Origin: Alkalimonas delamerensis
GTDB taxonomy: Bacteria > Pseudomonadota > Gammaproteobacteria > Enterobacterales > Alteromonadaceae
Direction: 5' to 3'
Assembly (NCBI RefSeq): GCF_030717955.1
Contig: NZ_JAUZVY010000001.1
Coordinates: 806,001-870,000 of the forward strand
DNA length: 64,000 bases
The number at the start of each line of letters is the position of its first letter. The stretch's first letter is position 1. A program made the translations under genes and the position numbers. A model generated the notes under the pieces. It did not search any database, had not been told where the DNA came from, and saw only the letters and a program-made list of their open reading frames with translations. Of the stretch, positions 25,098 to 33,822 are shown one piece after another.

Positions 25098-26560
25098 GGT
25101 AACAGGCCTGTCAGCTGCTGCTCCTTGGCTTGCAGCAAGCGTTGCTGGCTCTCATCCATCGAGTAATGGCCGGATAATGACAAGGCAACAACATAGGCGG
25201 GGTCATTCTGACCGCGCAGCAAGGCTTGCAATTGCAGCAGCTTCATCACAATGCGGTTGCTGGTGCGATACTCGCCCAGCTGATACCAATACAGCATGCT
25301 GCGGCGCTGACCACCTGGGCTACTGAGTTGCAGTACCCGGTAGCCATCCAGCCGGGAGCCATAATCCTGTTGCGTGGTGATGCTCCACTGATCAATCCGG
25401 TACAGCGTGTTGTGCCAGGTGATCATATCGCCTCGTTGCTGGCGATGGGCATAGGACGCAACAAAGAGCTCGACGCCATCCTCAGAAAGCCAGTGATCCC
25501 GGGTTAAACCGTCGTAAAACTGAATGCCCCAGCTGCTACGCTCCGCAATGGACTGATCAACCGCCAGTAGCTGGGCAGGTTGCTCCGGTACTTCTGTCTG
25601 CTGCATGCTGCGGCTCGATGCGCCGACTGCCAGCATGGTGAGACTGAGTAGCAGCAAAGCAACCCAGGCTATTTTGCTTGCTTTACTGCTCTTCGCTAAA
25701 TGGCTTGCAGAGACAGCCGGCACTTCATCGTCGGCAAATTTGGCGCCCAGCCAAAAGGCCAGCATGATCACGATAAAAAACACCAGCCAGCCGTAATAAT
25801 AGTGATCGGCACCAAACCCATAGGCCAGGTTCGATTTCTCACCAATCACCACCAGCAAAAAGGCCCGGATGCCATTGGCGATGATGGATAACGCCAGTGT
25901 CAGAGCGATAAAAGCAATGGCCTTGTACCAGTGGCGGTAATGCAGGTAGGAGTACAGGCAGGACAATACCAGGCTGGTCAGCAAAAAGTTCAGACCCGAG
26001 CAGGCCACGGCCACTTCAAAAACAGCCGAGGGGGTGTAGATATAGAGCCCTTCGCGGAAAATTGGAAAGTCGACCAGCCGCAGCAAATAGACCACCATAT
26101 CGGCGGTAATGTTTTGCAAGATGGGATTGGCGGCTTCACCAAAAGGCACCAAAAAAACTAAGAAGGCCACCGGGAACCACAGGATACGCATTAGACGGTG
26201 ACCGAGCACAGCCCAAAGCAATAACTGCAAAAAGAAAATGGCGGCAAATTGGCTGACAAAATTGACATCGATGGCATAAGCCAGCAACCAAAGTATGGCA
26301 AAAGGGAAGGCGGCAATGGCTGGAAGTAAGGTTGTTTTGGGGGCTAGCCCAAGCCATTGTTCACGCTGACGCCAGACCAACCACAAGCTGATGGGTAAAA
26401 TCAGATAGGCATGCATGTAGGTCTCGGAGTGGCGCCAAATGGACTCCATCCGGGCCAGGCTAGGCCAAAACACCCAAAGGTAGCCAAGCAGCAAGAGGGG
26501 CAGTGCCAGCCAGGGGCCTGTGTTTGAAGTGCGCTCTGCGGGTCTGACTTGTTCAACCAT
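25094..26560 (-). CDS. xrtA: Exosortase A with C-terminal EpsI-like domain
   Basis: 488 aa. Eight or so membrane helices fill residues 1-275. The catalytic triad of exosortases is visible: Cys187 in VACSGLNFL, Arg232 in NGIRAFLLV and His253 in DHYYYGWLVF. After a last helix near 295-312 (KIAWVALLLLSLTML) comes a C-terminal periplasmic EpsI-like domain of about 170 residues, as in the XrtA type. Exosortase A cleaves and anchors PEP-CTERM proteins, functionally comparable to sortase. No PEP-CTERM substrate is encoded in this window. It is co-transcribed with the deacetylase upstream and the flippase downstream. Confidence 0.93.
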   Translation of the reverse strand: MVEQVRPAERTSNTGPWLALPLLLLGYLWVFWPSLARMESIWRHSETYMHAYLILPISLWLVWRQREQWLGLAPKTTLLPAIAAFPFAILWLLAYAIDVNFVSQFAAIFFLQLLLWAVLGHRLMRILWFPVAFLVFLVPFGEAANPILQNITADMVVYLLRLVDFPIFREGLYIYTPSAVFEVAVACSGLNFLLTSLVLSCLYSYLHYRHWYKAIAFIALTLALSIIANGIRAFLLVVIGEKSNLAYGFGADHYYYGWLVFFIVIMLAFWLGAKFADDEVPAVSASHLAKSSKASKIAWVALLLLSLTMLAVGASSRSMQQTEVPEQPAQLLAVDQSIAERSSWGIQFYDGLTRDHWLSEDGVELFVASYAHRQQRGDMITWHNTLYRIDQWSITTQQDYGSRLDGYRVLQLSSPGGQRRSMLYWYQLGEYRTSNRIVMKLLQLQALLRGQNDPAYVVALSLSGHYSMDESQQRLLQAKEQQLTGLLP

Positions 26561-26583
26561 TCCTTGTCACCTGCTGGCAGCGG

Positions 26584-27447
26584 TTAGCGTTGTTGTTGAT
26601 TCTGATACTGCTCAAACACTTGCTGCACGGTATTCCATTCAAAGTCTTGCAGCAGTTTGGCGACTTTGGTTTCCATCCGCTTTAGATTGACGTAATGCCG
26701 GAAGCGGGATTTGAGCGGGGCATCGGCAATCCTGGGCTGTTGATGATCAATCTCCCAAGGATGAAAATAAAACATGTACGGGCTTTGACTCTGCTTCAGG
26801 TAACGCTGGATCAAGTGTTTACTAAGCCAGTAGGGCAGTAGCCGGAAATAACCGCCACCGGCAATGGGAATTTGTTTGCCTTTCAGCTGCAGGATAGGCA
26901 TCGGAAACTCCCAAATGCCTTCTTTGCGCAAATAGGGCTCTGCCGGCCAGTACGGGGTGCCGTAATGATCGTGCTTGATCGGGTAGGTACTGGAGCTGTA
27001 GTGGTAACCTGCTTCTTTCAAGCAAGCGAAAGCCCACTCATTTTCTGCACAAATTGAGAAGCTCGGCGCGCGGTAGCCGGTTACTTCAGCGCCAATGATG
27101 TCTTCCAGCAGTATTTTGGTGCTGCTGACATCCTGCTGAAATTCGGCTGGCGTTTGCACTGTGGCCTTGGTATGGCTAAAGCCATGGCTGGCGACTTCAT
27201 GACCGCGCTGATGGATTTCTTTGATCAGCTCTGGAAATCGCTCGGCAACCCAACCCAAAATAAAAAAGGTGGCTTTGGCCTGGTGTTCGTCAAACACGTC
27301 CAGGATGCGGTAGGTATTGCGATCCACCCGGATAGGATACTGATCCCATTGTCCGGGTTGAATCTTTTTTTCGAAGGCAGCGACCTGAAAGTAGTCTTCA
27401 ATATCAATGGTTAAGGCGTGAAAAGGTTGCTTTACTTCTGATGGCAT
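26584..27447 (-). CDS. XrtA-system polysaccharide deacetylase (TIGR03006-like)
   Basis: 287 aa from ATG 27447. It begins with FHALTIDIEDYFQVAAFE, the very conserved start of the exosortase-associated deacetylase, followed by TFFILGWVAERFP, RGHEVASHGFSHT with the metal-binding His residues, and GYRAPSFSI. It is a NodB-fold enzyme that deacetylates amino sugars. No signal peptide is present. It starts 5 bases after the initiating transferase stop and is followed 23 bases later by xrtA. An in-frame TTG at 27477 overlaps the upstream gene and is less likely. Confidence 0.92.
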   Translation of the reverse strand: MPSEVKQPFHALTIDIEDYFQVAAFEKKIQPGQWDQYPIRVDRNTYRILDVFDEHQAKATFFILGWVAERFPELIKEIHQRGHEVASHGFSHTKATVQTPAEFQQDVSSTKILLEDIIGAEVTGYRAPSFSICAENEWAFACLKEAGYHYSSSTYPIKHDHYGTPYWPAEPYLRKEGIWEFPMPILQLKGKQIPIAGGGYFRLLPYWLSKHLIQRYLKQSQSPYMFYFHPWEIDHQQPRIADAPLKSRFRHYVNLKRMETKVAKLLQDFEWNTVQQVFEQYQNQQQR

Positions 27448-27451
27448 CCGA

Positions 27452-28861
27452 TCATCGCCCTTTTCCAAACAAGACAATCTCTACCGTACGCACCAGGATA
27501 ACCAGATCCAATAGCAGACTGCGATGCTTAATGTAGTACAAGTCGAATTTCAATTTTTCCAGTGCATCCTCAGTGGTGGAGCCGTAAGGATACTTCAACT
27601 GTGCCCAACCGGTCAGGCCAGGTTTGACGTTGTGACGCTGGGCGTAGTAAGGGATGTCTTTTTCCAACTCGCAGACAAACTCAGGGCGTTCAGGGCGCGG
27701 GCCGACAAAGCCCATTTCGCCACGGAACACATTGAACAGTTGCGGCAGCTCGTCAATCCGGTACTTGCGGATCACGCGGCCAACGCGGGTGACCCTGTCA
27801 TCGTCTTTGCTGGCCCACTTGGCACCGCCAGCTTCTGCATCGGGGCCCATGCTGCGGAACTTGATGATGTGAAAAGGTTTGCCATCAATGCCGACCCGAA
27901 CTTGCTTGTAAAACACCGAGGCACCGGTACGGCGACCGTCTTCCAAATAAATAAGAATGGCGGTAATCAGCATGATGGGCCAGGTCAGTGCCAACACGAA
28001 AAGCGCCAACAGAAAGTTGAGGCGGTAATCCAGGTTGGTTTTCAGCCATTTTTTGCTGTCAAAACCGTTGGAATAAATCACCCAGCTCGGGTAAATCAAG
28101 TTGACGGCAATCTGACCGGTTTCCTGTTCGATAAAGTCGAGAATTTCGACCACGTCAATGCCGCGGGTTTTGCATTTAAACAGATGCTCCACCGGCAGCA
28201 TGTTGCGACGTTCATCACAGGCAATCACCATTTGGTCGATGGCGTTTTCCATTGCAAACTGAAACAGTTCCTCCTGAACATTCAAGTCCAGGATGGTTTC
28301 ATTTTTCAGAGCACCTTCTTTATCGCCCTCGATACGGACAAAACCGACGATTTCAAAATTACGGCGATCCACGGTACGACGCATCCGCTTTTCAATGATG
28401 GAGGCCCGCTCACCGGCGCCAAGAATCAATACGCGTCGGCGGCTGATGCTGGTGATGTCGTGGTAATGAAAAACAGCGCGGAAGCTGCTGAGGAAAAAGA
28501 TAGCTATGCCACAAGCCAGCAGCATGTACCAGACATTGATGGCAATGGAGCTAAAGAGGTTGAACAGCACCACTTCCAACAGAAAAGCACTAAAGAGCAC
28601 CGTAATCAATACACGTTTCAGAATGCCACCATGGCTTTCACGCAGTTGCTGGTCGTACAGACCGACCGATAAGGCACAAAGCATCACCACCGCTGCAAAC
28701 AAGATGGCGTTAATCAGGCGAACATCGAAGGGGATAGGGGTGACAAACTGGTGGAGTAAGTAACTGGCGATAAAGCTGGAAGCCAGAAGCAGAAAGAGTT
28801 CACCTAACAGGAAAATCTGGTCTGCGAAAGATTTTTTTCCGTAACCGGTAGCCTTGTTCAT
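27452..28861 (-). CDS. Undecaprenyl-phosphate sugar phosphotransferase (TIGR03013-like)
   Basis: 469 aa. Four N-terminal membrane helices lead into a Rossmann-like region (RRVLILGAGERASIIEKRM) and a fifth helix near residue 280. The C-terminal bacterial sugar-transferase domain has KFRSMGPDAEAGGAKW, DELPQLFNVFRGEMGFVGPRPE and GLTGWAQLKYPYG. The enzyme starts repeat-unit synthesis by moving a sugar-1-phosphate to undecaprenyl phosphate. It is the first gene of the minus-strand XrtA operon and diverges from the export gene, the standard arrangement in exosortase A loci. Confidence 0.93.
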   Translation of the reverse strand: MNKATGYGKKSFADQIFLLGELFLLLASSFIASYLLHQFVTPIPFDVRLINAILFAAVVMLCALSVGLYDQQLRESHGGILKRVLITVLFSAFLLEVVLFNLFSSIAINVWYMLLACGIAIFFLSSFRAVFHYHDITSISRRRVLILGAGERASIIEKRMRRTVDRRNFEIVGFVRIEGDKEGALKNETILDLNVQEELFQFAMENAIDQMVIACDERRNMLPVEHLFKCKTRGIDVVEILDFIEQETGQIAVNLIYPSWVIYSNGFDSKKWLKTNLDYRLNFLLALFVLALTWPIMLITAILIYLEDGRRTGASVFYKQVRVGIDGKPFHIIKFRSMGPDAEAGGAKWASKDDDRVTRVGRVIRKYRIDELPQLFNVFRGEMGFVGPRPERPEFVCELEKDIPYYAQRHNVKPGLTGWAQLKYPYGSTTEDALEKLKFDLYYIKHRSLLLDLVILVRTVEIVLFGKGR

Positions 28862-29053
28862 AAAAATCGTCCTTGTGCATCCTATGCATTTAATACTTCA
28901 GAACCGGGCAGTTAAGCTGCAGGCTTTTAAAAATAGCCCATAAAGTATACACTGTTCTGGCAGGAAACTGAAATAGTTTTTTATGCGGCTAACTTCCGTA
29001 TAAAAATGCGCTATAGTACACAGACTTGTCTAAGGAATCGAAGGATTAACTCC
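28862..29053. promoter_or_regulatory. Divergent promoter region of the XrtA core
   Basis: 192 bases between the divergent sugar-transferase and export genes. Toward the plus strand TATAGT (29012-29017) is a likely -10. Toward the minus strand TATACT (28949-28944) is a likely -10. Neither has a clear -35 element, so activator dependence is possible. I found no convincing sigma-54 site. Confidence 0.45.
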
Positions 29054-29692
29054 ATGAAAGTACAAGGTTTACAAGGATTGCGCGGCTTGCTTGCAGTCGC
29101 GATGACGCTGATGGTAGTCGCTTGTGGTAGCACGAATACCTTGCCGCAGGCCACAGTTCATGACTCATTGACGACTTCTGTCGAAAATTACCAATACCTG
29201 GTCGGCCCGGGTGATAATCTCAACATCTTTGTCTGGCGCAACCCTGAGCTTTCGGGGTCGTTTCTGGTGCGTCCGGATGGTATGATCTCAACCTCCTTGG
29301 TGGAGGATATACCGGTCAGTGGCAAAACACCGACCCAGGTCGCCCGGGATATGGAGCAGGTGCTGAGCCAGTTTATTCGTGACCCTATTGTCACGGTTTC
29401 AGTGTCTGGCTTTGTTGGCCCCTACAGCGAGCAGGTTCGGGTCATTGGCGCTGCCACCAACCCTCAGGCTGTTAATTACCGCCAGTACATGACTCTGCTG
29501 GATCTGATGATTCAGGTTGGCGGCTTAACGGACTTTGCCAGCGGCAACCGGGCTCAATTGGTCCGCACCGTGGATGGCCGTCAGGTCAGCTATCGTGTTC
29601 GGTTGGATGATCTGATTCGCGAAGGCGACATCCGTGCCAACGTTGATATGTTGCCAGGGGATATCGTTATTATTCCCGAGGCATGGTTTTAA
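29054..29692 (+). CDS. Wza-family polysaccharide export lipoprotein (XrtA locus)
   Basis: 212 aa from ATG 29054 with GAAGGA upstream; an earlier in-frame ATG (29006) would disrupt the signal peptide. A lipoprotein signal with lipobox VVAC ends at Cys near residue 24. The polysaccharide-export domain follows (YLVGPGDNLNIFVWRNPELSGSFLVRPDG, a typical start), then SLBB-like domains (VRVIGAATNPQAV, MLPGDIVIIPEAWF). The length is that of the short XrtA-associated version rather than the 380-aa Wza. It probably forms the outer-membrane-side conduit with the barrel protein encoded downstream. Confidence 0.92.
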   Translation: MKVQGLQGLRGLLAVAMTLMVVACGSTNTLPQATVHDSLTTSVENYQYLVGPGDNLNIFVWRNPELSGSFLVRPDGMISTSLVEDIPVSGKTPTQVARDMEQVLSQFIRDPIVTVSVSGFVGPYSEQVRVIGAATNPQAVNYRQYMTLLDLMIQVGGLTDFASGNRAQLVRTVDGRQVSYRVRLDDLIREGDIRANVDMLPGDIVIIPEAWF

Positions 29693-29742
29693 TTGATTCG
29701 TTTGACCCGCTATTTTTTTAACATGGACGCACGGAGCAGTAC

Positions 29743-31317
29743 ATGAAGGAACTTAATCTTGCTATCCAGCAAGTGCTTATTTATTTGCATGGCATTTGGC
29801 TACGCCGACGCTACATTGTGATTACGGCCTGGCTGATTTGCCCCATCGGCTGGTATTATGTCTATTCGATGCCGCCAGTGTATCAGGCCGATGCCCGGGT
29901 CTATGTTGAAACCCGCACTGTGCTTGACCCCATCCTTCGTGGTTTAACCGTGCAAACTAATGCTGACCAGCAAGTTCGCTTGCTGGCCAGAACCTTGCTT
30001 AGCAGGCCAAATCTGGAAAAAATTGCCCGGGCTGCCGATCTCGACCGAACGGCCCTGAGTACCGAAGAGTTTGACAGGGTGGTGGATAGTTTGCAGCGGG
30101 GGATCCGGTTCAGCCAGGCGCACCGCTCCGGCGACAATATTTACAACATCTCCTTTGACAGCCCAATGCCGGCAGAGGCCTTGCGGGTGGTGCAGGAAAC
30201 CCTGAATGTCTTCATTGAAACCCGCCTGGGTGGTACCCGTTCGGATGCCTTGTCGGCTGAGAACTTTTTGAATCAGCAGATAGCCGATTATGAACGCCGC
30301 CTGGTCGAAGCCGAGCAGCGTTTATCGGATTTTCGCCGCAACAACATGGAAATCCTCTCTGCCGATGGCAATTTCTACAATCGTATCTCGCAGGAGCAAA
30401 CACGGATTGAAGAAGCCCGGCTGGGATTGGCCGAGCTGGAAACCCGACTGCAAGCAGCCCGGGCTGAATTGGCTCGTTTGACCGATGGCTCGGAAGGCGG
30501 CCGCGAGCCGGCAACCCAGTTTGATGCCCGCTTGGCGGAGCTTCGGACCCAGCTGGATACTTTGCGGATGCGTTTTACCGACAACCATCCTGATGTGCGT
30601 GAGACCATGCTGTTGATTGAGCGTATTGAGCAGCAACGCGCAGAAGAGATTGCGACTTTACGGCAATTGGCTGCGTCTGGTATCGACAATGCGTTGTCGC
30701 AGAACGAGCTCTATGTCCGGTTGATGACGGCTATTTCAGAACTTGAAGGTGAAATTGCCTCCCGGCGGGTTCGCTTGGCCAATCACGAAACCCGTCTGAA
30801 TGAATTGCGTCAGCGGATGGATCTGGTGCCGCAAATTGAAGCCCAGCTCACCGGCCTGAACCGCGACTACAACATTACCCGTTCCAAGTACGAGCAGTTG
30901 TTGTCACGCCGTGAATCGGCTGAGCTGTCGCGCCGGGTCGACGACTCTGAAATGGACATGCAGTTCCGTATTATCGATCCGCCACGGGTAGCATCGCGAC
31001 CGGCAGGACCGAACCGTCAGTTGTATTACACCATGGTGTTGATGCTGGGGGTTGGCGCCGGTGTTGCCATCGCTTTATTGCGTAGCCTGATCTCACCGAT
31101 GATGACCAGTACCATCCAGCTGAAAAGCATCTCGCATTTTCCGGTGTTTGGTGTGATATCCCATATCGATCGGGATGCCATTGTTTGGCAGGTGCGAAAG
31201 CATTTTATTTATTTTGTTATTCTAAGTGGTGCCTTGCTGAGTATTTATCTGTTTTTACTGGGCAATGAACTGATGCTCGGGCGACCAGTGGATGCATTGA
31301 TGAGGTTGTTGCCATGA
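29743..31317 (+). CDS. Polysaccharide chain-length determinant (XrtA type, Wzz-like)
   Basis: 524 aa. There is a membrane helix near residues 25-42, then the Wzz-type motif PPVYQADARVYVETRTVLDPILRG. A long helical coiled-coil region fills about 170-390 (YERRLVEAEQRLSDFRRNNMEIL and similar). The PxxP-like region DPPRVASRPAGPNRQLYY precedes helices near 425-445 and 485-505. It sets polymer length and partners with the cytoplasmic tyrosine kinase encoded next (4-base ATGA overlap). Matches the exosortase-associated chain-length family by its features. Confidence 0.92.
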   Translation: MKELNLAIQQVLIYLHGIWLRRRYIVITAWLICPIGWYYVYSMPPVYQADARVYVETRTVLDPILRGLTVQTNADQQVRLLARTLLSRPNLEKIARAADLDRTALSTEEFDRVVDSLQRGIRFSQAHRSGDNIYNISFDSPMPAEALRVVQETLNVFIETRLGGTRSDALSAENFLNQQIADYERRLVEAEQRLSDFRRNNMEILSADGNFYNRISQEQTRIEEARLGLAELETRLQAARAELARLTDGSEGGREPATQFDARLAELRTQLDTLRMRFTDNHPDVRETMLLIERIEQQRAEEIATLRQLAASGIDNALSQNELYVRLMTAISELEGEIASRRVRLANHETRLNELRQRMDLVPQIEAQLTGLNRDYNITRSKYEQLLSRRESAELSRRVDDSEMDMQFRIIDPPRVASRPAGPNRQLYYTMVLMLGVGAGVAIALLRSLISPMMTSTIQLKSISHFPVFGVISHIDRDAIVWQVRKHFIYFVILSGALLSIYLFLLGNELMLGRPVDALMRLLP

Positions 31318-32183
31318 GTACCATCGAAAAAGCTGTTGATAAGCAAGCCGAATTAACTCAGCAGGCTGAGCCTGCGGTGCCAAGCACGGCCATACCCGAG
31401 GTTTCACCTGAGCTGACGCCGTCGTCACCCTCTGCAGCGGCACGGCAGGAGACTGTCATTGATGTGCAGCTGGATTTAAAGCGGCTGGAACAAAAGAACT
31501 TTGTTTCTTTAAGCCCAGAGCGGCGTTTGATCAACGAAGAGATGCGCAGCATCAAGCGGAAGTTGCTGAACAACGCTTTTGGTAGTCTGAGCAGTACTTT
31601 GCAGCATCCGAACCTGATTATGGTGACCAGTTCCAGACCCGGTGAAGGCAAAACATTTACCGCGGTTAATCTGGCGCTGAGTATGGCATTGGAAAAAGAT
31701 AAAACGGTGTTGCTGGTGGATGCCGATGTGTTGCGTCCGAATGTTTCCAAAACTTTAGGTTTTAGTGCCGAACATGGGCTGACCGATTATTTGTCGGGCG
31801 ATGAATTAACGGTGGAAGATGTTTTACTGAGCAGCAATGTTGAGCGTCTGAAGCTGATTGGTGCTGGCAAGCCACATCATTTGTCCACCGAATTGCTGGC
31901 CAGTGAAAAGATGCTGAAGTTGGCGATGGAGTTTGCCACCCGTTATCCGGATCGGGTGGTCATTTTTGATGCACCGCCACTGCTGGGTGTCAACGAGACT
32001 GCGGTCCTGGCCTCGATGTGTGGTCAGGCCGTGGTGGTGATTGAAGAGAATCAAACCAAACTTGCTGAAATAGAACAAGCTGTGGCATTGCTGCCGGAGG
32101 AGTTGGCGGTAGGCTTTGTCATTAATAAAGCGCACCGTAATCAAGGCAAAGGATATGGCTACTACTATTCATCGTCGGACTAA
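31314..32183 (+). CDS. XrtA-associated tyrosine autokinase (BY-kinase, TIGR03018-like)
   Basis: 289 aa. After a variable Pro/Ala-rich N-terminus comes Walker A SSRPGEGKT (106-114), Walker A' VLLVDADVLRPN (133-143), and VVIFDAPP as the Walker B-like motif. The C-terminus is a tyrosine cluster (KGYGYYYSSSD), the usual autophosphorylation tail of bacterial tyrosine kinases. It works with the membrane chain-length protein to control polymerisation. The 29-base overlap with the following barrel gene covers exactly the tyrosine tail. Confidence 0.92.
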   Translation: MSTIEKAVDKQAELTQQAEPAVPSTAIPEVSPELTPSSPSAAARQETVIDVQLDLKRLEQKNFVSLSPERRLINEEMRSIKRKLLNNAFGSLSSTLQHPNLIMVTSSRPGEGKTFTAVNLALSMALEKDKTVLLVDADVLRPNVSKTLGFSAEHGLTDYLSGDELTVEDVLLSSNVERLKLIGAGKPHHLSTELLASEKMLKLAMEFATRYPDRVVIFDAPPLLGVNETAVLASMCGQAVVVIEENQTKLAEIEQAVALLPEELAVGFVINKAHRNQGKGYGYYYSSSD

Positions 32184-33774
32184 GCCGTCGAAGCGTTGTG
32201 TAACTCCCTTGGTGCTGGCGGTTGGCGTAGCGCTGCTTGCCAGCCCCTCCCTGGTCCTGGCAGAGGCCAACTTCAGTCCGCGTTTAGGCATCACCGGTCA
32301 CGGCTACTGGCTTGATATTCCATCGCAGGATGGCAAAGACAATGGTGCTGCCGTCGAGCTGGAACCAGGCCTACGCTGGCGTTATCAGGGCCCGAAATTG
32401 CAGACGCGTATCGATGCCAGTCATCAGCGGGTTTGGTACAGCGATGGTGATCAGGATACCTTGTCACTGAATGAATACAGCCTGCAAAATGTGCTGACTG
32501 GCTTTGATCGGCGAGCGCGCTGGTCGTTGGATGCCAGTCAGCGCCATACGGTTCGAGCGGGGCAGGGCGGGGCTATTTTTCGCGATCGCATCACCAATCC
32601 GGGCGAGTTAAGCAAAACCCGCCGTTTAGGAACGGGGTTGGCGCTGGAAACGGCCCGTCACAAAGAAGCTCAGTTTGCCCTCAGCATGTCCGGGCGCAAA
32701 GTCAAATCAGAGCGTCCGCAGCAGGATGACTTTCTGGGCGATATCAACAGTGAGCAGTACGACCTCCGGTTGCAAACTTCACGGGATCAGCAATATGGCG
32801 GCTTGTATTGGCGGGGCAATGGTAACTTAAGCCGAACTGAGCGAGAGGCGCGTGAACGACTGACTCGAGACAGTGCTCACATGCTCTTCGGCGTTCCGCT
32901 GTTGCCGTCACTTGCCTGGACAGTGCAAGGGCGCTACGAGAAGAACAATGTTCGCAACACATCTTTTATTAACGAGTACAATACAGCAGGAACAGGCCTG
33001 GAGTGGCAATTTGGCCGTGTTTCCCGGGTGAATCTGAGCTACAACACTGTGCTGAAAGGGCGGGATGATGGCGACTTTGTATCGGCCGACTTTTTTATCG
33101 CACCCTCACGCCGAACCTCGCTCAGTGGTCAGTGGGATCGACGCTATTTTGGCCGCACGGCTCAGGTTAACGGGCAATACAATCTGCGCTTTTTGACCAT
33201 GCGGCTGTCCTACACCGATCGGGTGTCGACCCGTAACTTCCTGGAAACCGAATTGATTGATCTAGGTGTTTTTGTCTGTCCGGACGATGCCAGTGATATT
33301 GGCGCCTGTTTTAATTTACCGGGTGCTGACTATGAACTGGGCGCCAACGAGCAGTTGCAACAGCTGTTTGATGTCGATGTGCAGATCCGTGACGATGTGG
33401 TGTTAAACCGGCAGGGCGCATTCGTTATTGGTTACAGCAAAAATCGTTTGACCACCAGCCTGAACCTGTCCAGCAGTGAACAGCGCTATCAGGAGATTGA
33501 CCGGGTCGATCGCCGCCACAATGCCAGTTTGCAAACCGCTTGGCGATTGACGCCGCACAGCAGCATCCGGGCTAATGTGCGGGCTTATCAATACAACTTT
33601 GGCAATGATAATCGCGAAGATAAAAGTTGGCAGTACGAGTTAGGTTGGGCGCGTGATCTTACGGCCTCGTCCGACTTAAACCTGACAGCTCGTCACAGCA
33701 AGCGAGACTCCAGCAATGATAACTTTGATTTTCGGGAAAATCGCTTATCGCTAACTTACCATCATCGTTTCTAG
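32155..33774 (+). CDS. XrtA-associated outer-membrane beta-barrel (TIGR03016-like)
   Basis: 539 aa from ATG 32155, chosen because AAGG lies 8 bases upstream; a TTG at 32116 is unlikely. A signal peptide of about 36 residues ends ...SLVLAEA. The rest alternates aromatic and polar residues in amphipathic strands (RIDASHQRVWYSDGDQD, RLSYTDRVSTRNF), and the final strand ends in Phe (SLTYHHRF), the signature for BamA insertion. It is likely the outer-membrane export or anchoring partner of the polysaccharide machinery. It overlaps the kinase gene by 29 bases. Confidence 0.9.
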   Translation: MATTIHRRTKPSKRCVTPLVLAVGVALLASPSLVLAEANFSPRLGITGHGYWLDIPSQDGKDNGAAVELEPGLRWRYQGPKLQTRIDASHQRVWYSDGDQDTLSLNEYSLQNVLTGFDRRARWSLDASQRHTVRAGQGGAIFRDRITNPGELSKTRRLGTGLALETARHKEAQFALSMSGRKVKSERPQQDDFLGDINSEQYDLRLQTSRDQQYGGLYWRGNGNLSRTEREARERLTRDSAHMLFGVPLLPSLAWTVQGRYEKNNVRNTSFINEYNTAGTGLEWQFGRVSRVNLSYNTVLKGRDDGDFVSADFFIAPSRRTSLSGQWDRRYFGRTAQVNGQYNLRFLTMRLSYTDRVSTRNFLETELIDLGVFVCPDDASDIGACFNLPGADYELGANEQLQQLFDVDVQIRDDVVLNRQGAFVIGYSKNRLTTSLNLSSSEQRYQEIDRVDRRHNASLQTAWRLTPHSSIRANVRAYQYNFGNDNREDKSWQYELGWARDLTASSDLNLTARHSKRDSSNDNFDFRENRLSLTYHHRF

Positions 33775-33780
33775 TCAAAA

Positions 33781-33808
33781 AAACAGCTGCCTCGGCAGCT
33801 GTTTTTGT
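33781..33808. terminator. Bidirectional terminator between the barrel and ATPase genes
   Basis: AAACAGCTGC (33781-33790), loop CTCG, GCAGCTGTTT (33795-33804), flanked by A-rich and T-rich runs on both sides. It suits the two convergent genes. Confidence 0.85.
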
Positions 33809-33822
33809 AACTGGGCAGAGCT

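Noticed and set aside
27524..28672. Long antisense frame of 382 codons inside the initiating sugar-transferase gene
   Set aside because: It lies fully opposite a clearly conserved gene, has no ribosome site and no recognisable domain. It is a codon-bias shadow.
28966..28985. Sigma-54 promoter before the export gene (TGGCAGGAAACTGAA)
   Set aside because: The GG is present but the GC of the -12 element is missing. Sigma-54 control of XrtA genes is known elsewhere, but this site does not qualify.
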